DNA of 64,000 bases from Amphirosellinia nigrospora (GCA_004123355.1 SCHM01000002.1:8343569-8407568), one strand, 5' to 3'. Positions 22,812 through 34,941 are shown, numbered from the stretch's first letter. The notes: generated by a model not told the origin, from the letters alone. Numbers and translations: made by a program.

Positions 22812-23978
22812 TCAGCAGGTCACCTCTGCCTTCACGACAACTGAATACTCGGTTTCCTTTTTCAGGAGGCTCGGCGTGATCATCAAGTCTACCACTCCCT
22901 GTGTACTAAATTTCGCTCGGATATCCATGAGGGTTTCTACATATGGAAAACCGTGTGTGAGAGTGCTTCCGGGTTTGTCGGACATTAGAACGACGAAATG
23001 AGACTGGTCGATCGCGACGCTAAGCTCTGCTGCCGCTGTAACAATGCTGCGTAGTGAGGTTTTAAGAATTTTAAGAGCATCAGCATCCAAATACACTACA
23101 AGAGGCGTGATTGCGCCTGCGATCTGCGTGGCGACTTCGTTGACGAAACCTTTGTCAACCGGATAGACCTTGTGGGCCAGTGTGGCGGTGCGAATACGCC
23201 AATCTTGATACTCTGCATCTGATCCGTTTTTCGAGAGCGCATCTGCTAACTCTCTGACTTTATCGCTGACATCACGTCCGCATGCACGGCAGGGCGTTCT
23301 GAAATATCGTAGAAGGTATCTCCAGATAAGTCCGCGGAAGAGGTAGTAGGTCACGTTCGACGTAGTAGCGTAGCTCTTCCAGCGCGGCGAAAGTGCGTTG
23401 AATTCAGCCTCAGACCTGTCCGACACTAAGTCGACTGAAAAAGGCTGATTGAGGCGTTCCAGTGATAGAGTGCGGACCTGGACCCGAAGCTGGTTCCATT
23501 GCGTCACAATTTGATCGTCGGTCAATGCAGGCGTTGGGCTCAACCGGGCGAGCTTGGCTTCCAGCGCCTCGACCGATTTAGTCTTCTCTGTAAGCTCGTT
23601 GGCTAATGATTCGAACTGCGCCTCAGCCTGCTTCATCCGTGAACGCGAGATGGTTATCTTATCACCTCATCGACATCCTGCTGGTCGTTCAGCTTCAGAA
23701 GGTTTACTATATCTTTGTATGTTAGAAATCTCTGCACGTTTGGTCTTGTGGCATGTCGGCGCCAGCGGCTTACTAGTATTGCCGGTTGCAGCTAGTGGCG
23801 CCCCCTTCAATCTCAAATTTTCCGACTCAAGGCGCGCAATCTTGGCTTCTAGTGTTGACTTCTCTTCCAGCCATGATTTTGAGGTCTGGACATGCTCGGC
23901 TCGCAGCTGGCGGAACTTCTTGTCGCGGTCGGTAAGTGCGCCCTGGGTCTCAGCGAGCTGGGCTCGGAGAGATTCCAT
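22812..23978 (-). CDS. Coiled-coil protein of a fungal-restricted family, function unknown
   Basis: Start ATG at 23978. Exons 23978-23708 and 23665-22812 (a 42-nt GT..AG intron that removes a TGA) give 374 residues with intact frame. Residues 1-60 (MESLRAQLAETQGALTDRDK) and a second stretch after the intron (MKQAEAQFESLANELTEKTK) are heptad-rich coiled coils. The C-terminal half begins LTDDQIVTQWNQLRVQVRTL and contains YYLFRGLIWRYLLRYF. This resembles a large fungal family of unknown function that has a helical domain with an FxFRALIWR-type motif. A second in-frame 42-nt stretch at 23773-23732 also has good splice ends (GTAAGC..GTGCAG); if spliced, the protein is 360 residues. No catalytic motif seen. 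Confidence 0.65.
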
Positions 23979-26900
23979 TTTGGCAGCCAATGATAGGGTC
24001 GATGGAATGTGGATGGTGCGGGAGATGTGGATGATGATCTCTCCCGTGCTAAAAACGCGGAAGGGCTCGCGACCCCGATCCGAGTACAGCAATAAATAGT
24101 ATTCTGCACCCAACTGCCAATTTCCTCAGATGCTCGCTTGATGTCGCACTCCTAGCCTGCGTCTTTGTTCTTTCAGCGTTGGCCTTTTCCACAAACAGCA
24201 GCCTTTGTTGTTTGCATCGCCATGTGGAATGCAATACAAGCTGATGGATTGGAGAGCAGGAGTTTTAAAGTTGAGAAAATCGTAAGTCGCTCCCTTTAGA
24301 GTTTGCAATAGATTGTCCCGGTCGCCTTCGTGCCACGGCCGCATCATCCTGTCGATTGTACATCTTGCTATTCCAAGATTCTGCGCGGTGCCATGTAATT
24401 CACTTAGGACCGGCCGCCTCACATGATTGCATCATCTTAAGAGGCTAGCACCGAATTCTTAGATGCTGCATAGCTATGCAGGAGTACAAACGTGAGTTTA
24501 TGTGGCGAGCAGGATCATGTGAATGAAAGAAGACGGTCGGCGACATTTAGGCTGGCTTTACTTAGATAGGTATGCAACACCACCTAAAAACGGGTATTAG
24601 AATAGCCATCCATGTGAATATGTAAATACCAGCATATCTACCAAAAGGCAGGTCTCAATTGCCTACATGTGCGCCTCGAGGGTTGTTACAGGTTGTTGAC
24701 TTATTGATTACCTCCTCTATTACAATGCTCGTATTACACATTTGTTTAAATCTATTATAATCTCGCACATGTTCCTTTAGCCCGACGAGTACCAAACCAT
24801 CCAGGACCTGCCTAAGCCAGTTGAAGCGGCATTCAAATACTAGTTTAAATAAGCGAACATCATCAAAGCGGTGACTAACTTGGTATTCACATTAATGCAA
24901 CATGAAATATTATAAACAGTTCAAATAACAGATAGGAATTAGGTATTACCAGGTATTACTTGTCCGTTCAGGTAGAGTCTCTTAATTCAGGTTGCTATTC
25001 TCGAACTTATATGAGGAAAAGTAAACAGCTGTTTCACTTCAGAACAGGTGATTAGTAAAAGAGCGCTTTATCCACCTCATTTTCAAATATCAGAAATATT
25101 CTTACCGGGAGGATAGAAGTTGTCATAGTTGAGAGCTTGCTAGCTGCATAGATAACCGCTCAACTATTTTACGCCCAAGGGAAGAACGACATATTTACTG
25201 CGGAACATATGTATAATATGGATATTAGACAATAGGGCATTCGGCTCTGTAACTAGTAACATCGTCGTGTAAGTTTACTATCACATTCAGCTACTACGAC
25301 CTAAGGATGATAAAAGTAAAGTTAACATACTACGCCGTAGCTAAAATCAGGGGCCGACTAAGATCGGTACTTTTCTTAAGTTTAGTGGGAATAGAAGAGC
25401 TACAAACATGCTCAAAGGCGAAACTTGGTCGAAAACCAGGTTGAGCCCTAGAATAAGATATCAGTACTTCATATTATCTCTTGTTAGCTAGATATCAAGG
25501 TACAAAGGCCAATTCATTATCACATTGTGCCTCACGCTCTATGACTTCTTAGAAGGTCAGTATATCTAGCTAATACTGTAGTTATAGCATCCAGAAAACA
25601 GCCACTAAACATAAGCTGTTCATGGCCACAGCCTTGCAGCTTGAGGTTTACCGTCAATTTCAACAGATTTCTTCACGATAATCATGGGCTTCTAGCAATT
25701 ATTGACGCCGTTTTATGCTGTATGAAAGGATTGTTCAGTCAACCAGCAATTCGTGGCTATATATATCAATAATGAGATGACAAACTTTCATCTCTGTTTC
25801 ATATCATAGAAGCTAATGTCCTGTAAGATTGGCTACATAAAGACGGAAGTTGGCGTTTCCGTAACACTAACTAGCACGATCACCGCCACTCATCTGATAA
25901 ACAACAATGCCAAATTTATACATGACGTGCAGAAAACATCAACTCGACTAATCAAAGATGTCTGAGTGCATGAAACCCCTCATTATCACTCTATTCCCCT
26001 TGAGCGGAAGTCCCGCTGTGCGTCTCGGGTCTAAACCTGCCTTATACATAGCTACACCTAGAACATAGCTCACGTCAGATCACCCAGCATTTACAGACCG
26101 AACGCGAGGCCCCCTCGAAGCAAGTCTACAGCTCTCTTTGCCGAGGTAGAGATCACTCCCGGCATGGGAGCTTAACACTCTATGTTGTCATCCGCCCCCC
26201 TTGCTGTTGTCATCCGGCTCTAACACGGGATCGTGGAGTTCATCCCTTAGCTACCTCCTTCAAATGCCGACTTACGCTCGCCGCCACCAATTGAAACTCG
26301 TGCATAAGCCACATAAAAAGCTTGATTCTACTACGTGCATGTAAGGTAAGCTTATATTGGTTGCCGGATCCGACTAGGCGTTAGGACTTTACGCGTGTTC
26401 GTGGTCTTCTCATCAACGACTATGTCAATGGGCCCTCTGGGTGATATTACACCACCGAGAAAAGAGACTTGTTCATTGTATATCGAAACTGGACATTTAA
26501 TCATCATAGAAGGCGGAAGTCTCTAAAAGGCACTCTACTATTATCTCAAAGAACATTAATCCAAGCCAGTAACACTAATTACCTAGGGACTCTACACTTC
26601 AAGGCAGGCGTATGCTTCCCTCAGCTCATAAAAAAAAAATAACGCTCGAGATTACCACTCTAACCCTCATAGAATTATGTGTCCAGAGAGGTTATTCCCA
26701 TTTTGCCGTTGCTGACCATCCTCTCGGATTCACTCCGGGGAAGAATGTCAACCAGCACTAGGACTGTCTTACGGGGGGACCTTGCGGGTAACTACCTACG
26801 CGGACTGACTGCGTCGTATGCTCCGCGAGGCTATTACTCATACTGCGTAAGTATCTCGGCGAGGGCAAGAGATCGCGAGAGCGGTAGTTAGTGTCTTTGC

Positions 26901-27106
26901 TCTAACGGACCATCTCGCACCCCGTGAATGTTGCTGAGTGTGTGCGAGATGAAATGATCTCTCGCGAAATAAGGACTCAGACACTGAACTCATGGCACGT
27001 GTATATAAAGACGGGCGCCATCGCCGCGGACTTGGTCTCGTCACAATCACTCTCCATCAAGCTCAACAGTCTACTTGACACATAAAACTCAGACCCCCTA
27101 ACCGCA
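23979..27106. other. Gene-poor AT-rich stretch
   Basis: About 3.1 kb without a convincing exon. 24430-26640 is AT-rich with stops in all frames, compatible with decayed mobile DNA. I could not match a specific element, although a minus-strand snippet near 25690-25630 (EIDGKPQAARLW) is vaguely polyprotein-like. The last 400 bp is the promoter of the secreted-protein gene. Confidence 0.4.
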
Positions 27107-27624
27107 ATGATGCAGTTCACCACCGTCACCGCCCTCTTCGGCATGCTCCTGGCCTCTGCCCCAGCTCTCGCCAGCCCGGTCGAGGATGTCGTGGCTCGCC
27201 AGAGCCCCGTCGGCACCTGTGGCTCGCAGTTCGGTGCCCCCATCGTGAGTAATCTCCAGAACCGCCTTCCTGTTGCATTGACACGAAAATGACGCCCCGA
27301 AGGCGTTGGGGTCCCTTCATAAATTACATTCAGACGGACTTTATAGCTGACTCGGAATGTTCCAGACCGCCTTCCCCATCGGTGAGGCCTGCAGCGGCGA
27401 CGGATTCGCCTGCGACCCCAGCTGCACTGACATCGTAAGGAGTTACTTCATTACCTCCTATCTGACGGCGAGACAGAGATGTCAAGCATCATACCCCGAA
27501 ATGTCAACGGTTAACAAGTTTGGCTTTATAGATCCAGTGCGCCAACGGCGTCTTCGTCGTCATCGCCTCTTGCGGCAGCGCCATCTGCGCCGGTAACCAC
27601 AACGGTGGTGCCGTCTGTGGCTAA
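27107..27624 (+). CDS. Small secreted cysteine-rich protein (effector-like), unknown function
   Basis: Three exons (27107-27244, 27366-27434, 27532-27624) give 99 residues with intact frame and clean GT..AG introns. Residues 1-22 (MMQFTTVTALFGMLLASAPA) form a signal peptide. The short segment SPVEDVVARQ before the first Cys could be a propeptide. The mature part has exactly eight cysteines (GTC, EAC, FAC, PSC, IQC, ASC, AIC, AVC), implying four disulfides, and is Gly/Ala-rich with no Lys. It is not a hydrophobin, since there are no CC doublets. Secretion and apoplastic stability are inferred. It sits beside a gene-poor stretch, the context in which fungal effectors are often found. The second ATG at 27110 is an alternative start. 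Confidence 0.78.
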
Positions 27625-28213
27625 GCGGTAGGTTGTCTTCTGAAGAAAAAAAACCGGGCGTAAACATACACTGTTCAATCTGCGTACGCGGGGGGCTAAC
27701 GGTATAATTAATAGCCCGACCAGACTCCTATTCCCCTCCTTGTTGTGTCTACTAGATTTCGATAAGTCAAGCTACGAGTTAGCACTGGTCTAGGTTAGGA
27801 GGAGATTATGGGATGACGACGGATGGCGATGAAGAGACTCTTAACCTTCGCTATTTGATGGTCGATTTATTAAAAAGTTTGGGGAAGAATTGCCTATCAG
27901 CCACTTCTGTAGAAGCCCCTACCCTATTCCTGATATCAAGGGAACGCACAAGGAATCATCGGGCTCGGGAATTTTAGGAAGTTATATAGCTGTTTGAAAA
28001 TTTGACGTACCAATTCTTACCGAACGCTTCTGAGGTTTTTTATATCTTGTCTCGGGTCTTTCCCGTCTCATCACTTTTTCTTTGAGACCACAGCGTGGCT
28101 TGAGTATTGAAACAGTTGGAGGAGTGAAAAGTAACATAAGTAAACAGTATAAGCGTAAATATATATTATTACTCTGATGGTATAAAAGTGTCTACTGCTT
28201 TAGAATTACGACC
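27625..28213. other. Intergenic between convergent genes
   Basis: Lies between the 3' ends of the secreted-protein and ribonuclease genes, AT-rich after 27990. No exon recognised. Confidence 0.5.
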
Positions 28214-29407
28214 TTACTTCCGTCTCTTGGGCAGATATTTAACATGCGTCGGACAATTCCCATGGTCGCCCTTGAAGCTATCCCGTGCCGGGACGAACTC
28301 GCCGCTCTGTAGGCTGCCCTTAACAAACCACACATACCAAGCCTCGTGTAGCGCACCGTGTCGCGAGCACTTGAGTATAACGCGACTACCACTGAATTCC
28401 TCGAGAGCATCCTGGATATCGGCTAGTGCATACGTTTTATGGGGATCTGGTGTGATCCCAACACGTTGGAGCGCGTAGTACGTGTCCAGCATTCGGAAGA
28501 GTCCAAAGGCACGAACAAAGTAGTCGACCACTTCTAAGCCTGGGGTGTAGTTTTCGCCGTAGCACGATGGCGCAAGTGTGTTGATACATGTACCGTGTTT
28601 ATTATACTCATGGGCCCAGAGGTGCTCGTTTGTACCGCTAATTTTCATTAGTCGTTGATAATTTGAATACTATTGGCGTATCTCCTTTGTCCTCAAATCT
28701 TTTTCTACTTGCAAGCCATTATGTCTATGCAGAAAGCAATACCCTAGATACGAGCTAAAGAAAGAATAAAGGAGACTTACTAGTTAGCAAGCCAATACCG
28801 ATTCATAGAGTCCATGAGCTCGCCTTGGTCATAATGATTCAGCACAGCTGTGATATTGTTGAATCTGGGCGTCATCCCGCAGAACTGGTCGTAAGAACCA
28901 TCACAAAGATCAGGCCTGTTCTCACCGCGTCAGCACCAGAACTTCATTCCTGCTCTCTTCCATTATCTCACATTGAAACTGCAAGAAACAACGAGAATAA
29001 TCTTGGCTCGAGCCCACGGAAGCGCGCATAACGTACCAAAGCCCATGAAGAGTCCAATCCTCTTCGCCGCCCTCCACATGTATCTCCTCGTCCCAGAACT
29101 GCGTGAGCAACAGCCGGCCCCCGGGATAAATGAAGCAACAGGAGTCGGTAGCCGACTGGTTACTACAGCTCACAGGCCCATCGATAGGACATGAAGGCGC
29201 GCCGCTGAGGGGGTCATATGGTGTTACGCCATCGAAGCTCGGCTGTTCGTCGTGGTGCGGAAAGTTCGAGGTCGATGGGGAAGAGCTGGCGTGGCCCGGT
29301 TCGAATAATGAGGGTATGGAGTTGGGGATGCCACCCAGGAGCGGTACCTGCGAAACTAGTCTGTTTGCGTATGTGAAGAGAGAATGCAGTGATAATGTCG
29401 GCGCCAT
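28214..29407 (-). CDS. Ribonuclease T2 family enzyme
   Basis: Exons 29407-29037, 28915-28781 and about 28671-28214. T2 RNases cleave single-stranded RNA through a 2',3'-cyclic phosphate in secretory or vacuolar compartments. Both catalytic signatures are present: CAS I as WTLHGLWPDLC, with the Trp codon split by intron 1, and CAS II as LWAHEYNKHGTC. Further Cys residues (SCSNQSATDSCCF, GNCPTHVKYLPKRRK at the end) fit the family disulfide pattern. The N-terminal 40 residues are moderately hydrophobic (SLHSLFTYANRLVSQVPLLG) and may be a signal, but it is weak. The junction of exons 2 and 3 (...RYWLAN to NYQRLMKISG) leaves one base unaccounted for, so a further one-base break or a misread splice site is possible. 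Confidence 0.85.
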
Positions 29408-29995
29408 GACGATGATCTGCCTCTCTGGGGCTTGCGTCTCTGTCTGGTGCTGGTCAAGGGCCTAATTCGAGTGAATAACTCTACTGATAAGTTAGTCCCA
29501 TCACTACGGGTGTCTCAGCGAGGAGGCAGACAAGCTCAGTAATAAAACTTGAGCTGACGCGGTATATGTGAGTTTGAGGTAGGTTGAAGTCGCCTAACAG
29601 CGGAATGCTGGGACGTTCGTTATCGGCAGCTGATCACGTATCAGCCTATAATGCGCCTACGTTTGCACATGTGACGTCGTTTTAGCTGATGGGGTCCCGC
29701 ATTTAGGGTGCCTCTTACAGGGCATGTGAATGCAACTCTAGGTGGGCTGACCCGTGCTGCGGCCTGCAGCCTGCCGGCAGTCTCCGTAACGCCATCTAAG
29801 TACTTACTTCTTAACCTACCACCTAGCAGGAGACGAGATGACAAGACACAAGGGTTGGCTCACATCTAAAGTTGAAAAGGGTATCTGATATTACTATTTC
29901 TATATGTACGTGCAGGCGTACATCGTGTCGCCTCTGTATTGAGACCTAGTCCCACTCCTTCGCGTGGCAGCGAGCCACCCGTCTTTCTGTCTAGC
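29408..29995. other. Intergenic, RNase T2 promoter side
   Basis: Between the start of the ribonuclease gene and the 3' end of the membrane-protein gene. No exon recognised. Confidence 0.5.
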
Positions 29996-31102
29996 TTACC
30001 TCGGGAAAGCTCCAATCAAGACTTTCTGATTCCGGGCGTCCTCAGGATGGATTCCGGATTCCAAGAGCTCTGGTACCGTGACTATGGGGAAGTTGTACTT
30101 GTAAGCAAAGTCCCGTTCCTCTGCTGAGGACCGCGATCGTTGTTGCGCAGTTGAGGACGACTCGGGTGTATGAGTTGACCGCGTCGTTGAATGGGATATC
30201 GCCCTGAGAACTGTAGAGGTTCCCACGTGATTCTGCTCTCGCGCTGCTCTGAAAGTTGCCAAGGGAATATCCTGCGGATCCCGCCCTTGCTTCTGGATCG
30301 CAAATACGAGCTGCTGAACCCGTCGGTCCTTTTTCCGCCTGTCGACTTCCACACATGCCCGTACGAAGAATATAAAGCGCAGGACCCTGCGGTTTGGTTG
30401 AATCATCAGCGCACGGAGAATCTCATTTGACCATCATCAGGCTGATACTGAAGATTAAACATACTCCCGGCGAAAAGCGGAACGGGTATGGAGCAGTCAA
30501 CTCAAGTGAAATCGGGGGAAACTTACGCCAAGAGACTGAGGAAACTGAATTGAGTAAGTGCTACTCTGACCCAAGCTAGCAATTCTCTTTCTTCCAATTC
30601 CCAGTCGGGTGCACCTAGCTCGCCCCAGTTTGCCCTTGTAGCCTGAGCTGCAATCGTGAAGACGCAACCTAGCCACAAGATGAGCTCGACGCCGACGTGA
30701 ACTCCGGGATGGACTCCTTTAGCTGGGCTCCCCCGAACGATAAGGACGATAGATTCGATTACATCCCATAGTATGAAAGCCGCTAGCTACACCAAACCAT
30801 ATTGTCAGCAGCAGAGCGGCATTATTGGGTTGCGTATTAATGCATAGTCGATGCTATGAAAAGATTGGCAAGGTACAACGCGCTATGGGACTTACCACAG
30901 GGTAAGCAACTGAGGGCCAATAATCCAGCGCATTCTCGGCAGTTTCGATAGCAATGAGTTCGGCGATATCGATGATGCTTAGCAACAAGCAGAGGGTCCG
31001 CAGGACTACTTTAATGATATTCCATTTTTTCTGATTTCCCACGATTGGCAGCTCTGGTAACTCTTCTCGATTTGACTTTTTCTTGGTCCTCGAATCGCCC
31101 AT
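29996..31102 (-). CDS. Four-helix integral membrane protein, function unknown
   Basis: Exons 31102-30896, 30786-30527 and 30386-29996; 285 residues with intact frame and consistent intron phases. The N-terminus is short and basic (MGDSRTKKKSNREELPELP). Four hydrophobic segments follow: TLCLLLSIIDIAELIAI, AYPVVLAAFILWDVIESIVL, GVELILWLGCVFTIAAQA, and VALTQFSFLSLLA running into VLRFIFFVRACV. Both introns fall inside or next to helix codons. The C-terminal 120 residues are hydrophilic, charged and Ser/Thr-rich, then end NFPIVTVPELLESG..GAFPR. The topology recalls fungal MARVEL-like or other tetraspan proteins, but no diagnostic motif confirms this. Confidence 0.68.
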
Positions 31103-32691
31103 AATGCATACGGAAAGAGGTTAATGTGAAAGTCGGGCGTCGAGAATCTCTTAGGAGACTCGGTCGGGACCTAATAGGGTTTGGCGACTTCGACGCAGGA
31201 TAATGCCGTGACTCTTCCTGGTTTATGGTCGAATTCGGTCCCTAATTTCGTCGCTTCATTCGTTATTATATCCGCGCGCCGTATTCACGGCTCATCGGTT
31301 GAAGCCGTCCGGCGTGTTCGATATGCGCCCGTCTGACAACCTCTAGGCTGGGTCGTGCTAACTCCCTCAACTTTCAAGTGTGGTGTTCGTCGTTGCTTCA
31401 GCTCAATTCGGTTTCCTCGGCTTCCTATCACAATATCTGCGCTGCACGAACCGCGGCCTGACCTGTTTCGCAATTTGCAATCTCCCTTTGCGGTGTGTAC
31501 TTTCGTTAAGTCGGGTTGAGAACCAGAGCGAATGAAGAGCTTGGCTACAGACTGAGAAGTTAACCTAGCAAGCGCGAGAAGAGAGATATAGTCTCGCCCC
31601 CAAGACTTCATCTACTAGGTGGGTAGGATCCTTCTCCACCTCGAAAACACGGTTCAGGGGTGTCATGCTCAAATCTACCACACTATACTTACTTAGGCTA
31701 GATCAATTAGATGCCGCTCAATGTGGGACGTTTACCTGTTAACTTGATCGTGAAATTACTTCTTACTCGGATTGTACGGATACAGTATCGCATGTTCCTT
31801 TGTAACTACTATCTGATGGCAGAGCTCTATATACTTCAGAATCAGACGCTATCATACTGGAGAGGTGGTGTGCTATGGTATTTCCACAGTTTTGTGACAG
31901 CTCTAGATGTCCATGGCTGAACTAACAAGCTTTAGTTGACTGTGGACAGCAGTTTTGAGCCGGCATACTAGGCCAGTCTAGGCAGGTGGTTTGATTGTGC
32001 CGGTCTGCCGGTTGGTAGTTCCATAAGCCAATAAAGTCGGAGTTTAATTGAGAACAGTCGTTAACATCATGTCGAATTCGTTATACATAGTATAGTGTCT
32101 CGCCTGATATTGCTTCGATAATTGACAAAAAGACGAGAGGACCGAGATTTTTCAGGGTATATTTATTGAGATAGTGTGTAGTTACTGTAGATATGTTGGA
32201 AGGGGATATAGTAAGGTAGTCGATGCGTTAAGTGAAGATCCAAGGTTGAAGGTAAACTGACTCCGAACAGAATCACCATTAGCAACTATCAGTTGCGAAG
32301 AATACCAATACCCATGCCTAGGTATACCATTGAATAGAACGTGAGTGGTTATTGATCGAGTGTGACGGAATTCTATCAGGTTGGAGAAGGAAAACTATCT
32401 ACACTGCAAGTCTGCCAGGGTAGGCTCAATATACATTTGTACTATAGATGCAGCATTTGATTAGGACCGAAGGCTGCGATCCTTCGAATATCCGCCTTGT
32501 CTAGAGGGGAGAATATACAAGGAAACTAGGCCATAATTATGCCGTCTAAGCATACAATAGGGTATCTCAATCATTGTCTCTACCCCGCCACATTGCGAGA
32601 GTCACCTTTATTCAACACATAAACCGACCCCGAAACGCCCAGTTATGCAAACCAGCTATGCAAGTGTCAACTCAATGGAAACACTCGGCGT
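31103..32691. other. Intergenic, no gene recognised
   Basis: About 1.6 kb. A 108-codon minus-strand frame at 31285-31611 lacks family motifs and is probably chance. The remainder is AT-rich. Confidence 0.5.
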
Positions 32692-33498
32692 CTACACCAC
32701 CTCCCAATCCATAGCGTCAACCATGAATTCCCAGTCGTCTGAATCAGTAGTCCAGTCCGCTGTGCTCATAGGCTGATCCTGATTCGCGCTTGGATTTTGC
32801 TGACGAACGAACTGCTCGGTAAAGAAGTACGCCTGCTCAAGCGCCAGCAGGATGACTTGCAAGATTTCCTCAAGGTTGTAAGCCTCTAGCGGCGCGGGCA
32901 TGAAGCGACTTGGGGCATTATCGTCAGCGTTCTTCCAGCGATTTCTGAGTTCCTTTGCGCGTCCCAGCTGTTTTCGCACTTCCAGTCGTCCTAGCGTCTC
33001 GTGAAGAGGATTGGCAGGGTTGTCTAGCGCCAACAGTACATTCTCGTGATATCGGTGTTGCTGAGAACGATCGCGAAAAGCATTGGGATCATCCTGTAGG
33101 CCGTTGCTAATTCCAATGCCGTAGACACCCATGAGATGAACAAGGGCTCGTTCAATCAGCATGTAGAACTCGTGGAAATCAAGTTTGAAGTGGATCTCGT
33201 TCGCAGCGGTTTCTTGTTCCGACTTGCCAGTCCGATCCAAGGCTATTCCATAGCCGATTTCTAAAAATGGGATCTTCCATTTCAGGCGTGCTACTATCTT
33301 AAGAAATCGTGACAATTGTTGCTCAGGCGATGAAGGTTGCTCAGCAGGAGGCGCTGCGCTAGAGGATGTGTTGGCCAGGTGTGGCAAGGACGGATTCCCA
33401 AGAGTACCATTGTGAATTGGCTTTGGTGGAGGACGTGGCCAAGACGTGACATTGGGTAAATCCGAGGCCCAGCGCGATGCTGCCAGACCCTTACGCAT
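32692..33498 (-). CDS. Conserved-looking hypothetical protein, 268 residues
   Basis: Single intact exon from ATG 33498 to TAG 32692. I do not recognise a named family. The first 60 residues are Pro/Ser-rich and probably disordered (WPRPPPKPIHNGTLG). Residues 62-230 are helical and hydrophobic-patterned (LSRFLKIVARLKWKIPFLEI, KLDFHEFYMLIERALVHLMG, LEEILQVILLALEQAYFFTE). The tail is acidic and Trp-rich (DWTTDSDDWEFMVDAMDWEV). There is no signal peptide and no membrane helix. The acidic tail suggests an intracellular, possibly nuclear, protein. Codon use and the absence of frame breaks over 807 nt support a real gene. Confidence 0.65.
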   Translation of the reverse strand: MRKGLAASRWASDLPNVTSWPRPPPKPIHNGTLGNPSLPHLANTSSSAAPPAEQPSSPEQQLSRFLKIVARLKWKIPFLEIGYGIALDRTGKSEQETAANEIHFKLDFHEFYMLIERALVHLMGVYGIGISNGLQDDPNAFRDRSQQHRYHENVLLALDNPANPLHETLGRLEVRKQLGRAKELRNRWKNADDNAPSRFMPAPLEAYNLEEILQVILLALEQAYFFTEQFVRQQNPSANQDQPMSTADWTTDSDDWEFMVDAMDWEVV

Positions 33499-34671
33499 GT
33501 TGAATCAGATCAAGTGTTAAAGTGAGACATACATGCCCGGTATGCTCTTAGAAAGGCGGATGTCAAGTTGGTGCTTCCTCAAAGAGGCGCATTCGAGATA
33601 AAATGGGTTGGTGATGGCCAGTACAATGAGAATGGATATAGATAGGTGTGTCGACGATGTAGGAGAGCGAGGTTGTAGGAATCTCGCTCTATTGTTCGTG
33701 TATAGGTGCGGATGATCGAGGTAGCTCCAAGTTTGCTGCACGTTTAACGTAGATGCATTGCGTCGTGCATGGTTGGTTCCAATCAATCCAAAGAGGGAAG
33801 TGGTACCTGACTAGGGATGCAGGTAGGTACTACTTGCCTAGGTACCTAAAGGGGGAGCCTAGTTCAAAATACTTCGCCCAACATCGTACAAGTTAAATCA
33901 CTTCAGTCCTAACCATTTCGAGCTGTACGTTGTTCGATTAAACGCTCCATTTAAAAAAATAAAATAAAAATATCATAACGATCTTAAAATATTAATAATA
34001 AAAAAAGTCAAATATTATTGTCTAAAAACGTAGTTACGATTGTAAATACAGCAACCGCAGAATAGAGTAATAAAACGTAGCCATCGTTTTAGTATGACAT
34101 TGTAAACAAAGTACCTAGGTATGCAGTAGACCAAAAAGAGATCCGCACGGGTAGGTAGTGAGTCTAATTATCCACCTCCCAAGGTATTCGAATAGTGTGG
34201 CCGGTATGGCAGAGGTTCTTCTAAGTCCGATGCTACTTTCTTTACAAGCTAAGTTGACTATTCGCCGATCCAACATTGTCCAAGGTACCTAGTTATTTGG
34301 TGTTTTTATTATCTGGTGCGGTGTTCGCTCTGTATGCCTCAGTGCATGCCCGATTTTCCTCGGAGAAGTTATAGCAAGTGCGGGAGGCATTATGATGTCT
34401 GACGAGGAGATGGATGACATCGGCTTTATACAAGCTGAACATCGAAAATCATAAACAACACTGCCTTTTGATGCATTTGGAGTTGACTTTGTTGATATAG
34501 GTAGCGCTATGCTCTTCTGGAGTCCCACTGCGGTCAATGAGATGAGCCATAGCTAGGAAGGTTCAAAGATCTCACGTCCAAAATTGTCCCCTTCCTGTTC
34601 GTACTCTCTCTTAGACTACTGCTCGGCCTGCATTTGTGAAAGTGAAAAGGAATAAGTCATCGGATCTAGAT

Positions 34672-34941
34672 AGACCCGTGCCCGAAGGACGCTCGATAAG
34701 CTCAAGGGAATAGACGAGCAAACCATCCCACAAGGCAACTGCCCTGGCCACAATCGACCACGACAAACTCGACGGGGCTACAAGGCTGGGCCTGCTGAGA
34801 ACACTGCCTCAGCTGAAGATAACACTTGGGAGCTAGTCACCAAAACGCTACACGCCATGATGAAGAAGCCACAACTAACTGCCCTCGGCGAGATGCCACT
34901 CACGACGAATCTGATTGCCTTTAGTCACAACGCCTCAAGCT
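34672..34941 (+). other. Stop-free coding-like stretch without start, unidentified
   Basis: Ninety codons are open from ACC at 34672 to the TGA ending at 34941. The stretch is more GC-rich than its AT-rich surroundings. The translation is hydrophilic (RRTLDKLKGIDEQTIPQ early, TWELVTKTLHAMMKKPQ later). No family was recognised. It may be an exon remnant of a transposon or an expired gene. Confidence 0.25.

Noticed and set aside
23666-23707. Frame break in the coiled-coil gene at 23.7 kb
   Set aside because: First taken as another one-base deletion, but a 42-nt GT..AG intron removes the TGA and keeps one frame with a length divisible by three.
31285-31611. 108-codon minus-strand open frame
   Set aside because: No motif, no hydrophobic pattern of a folded protein and no supporting splice or neighbour evidence.
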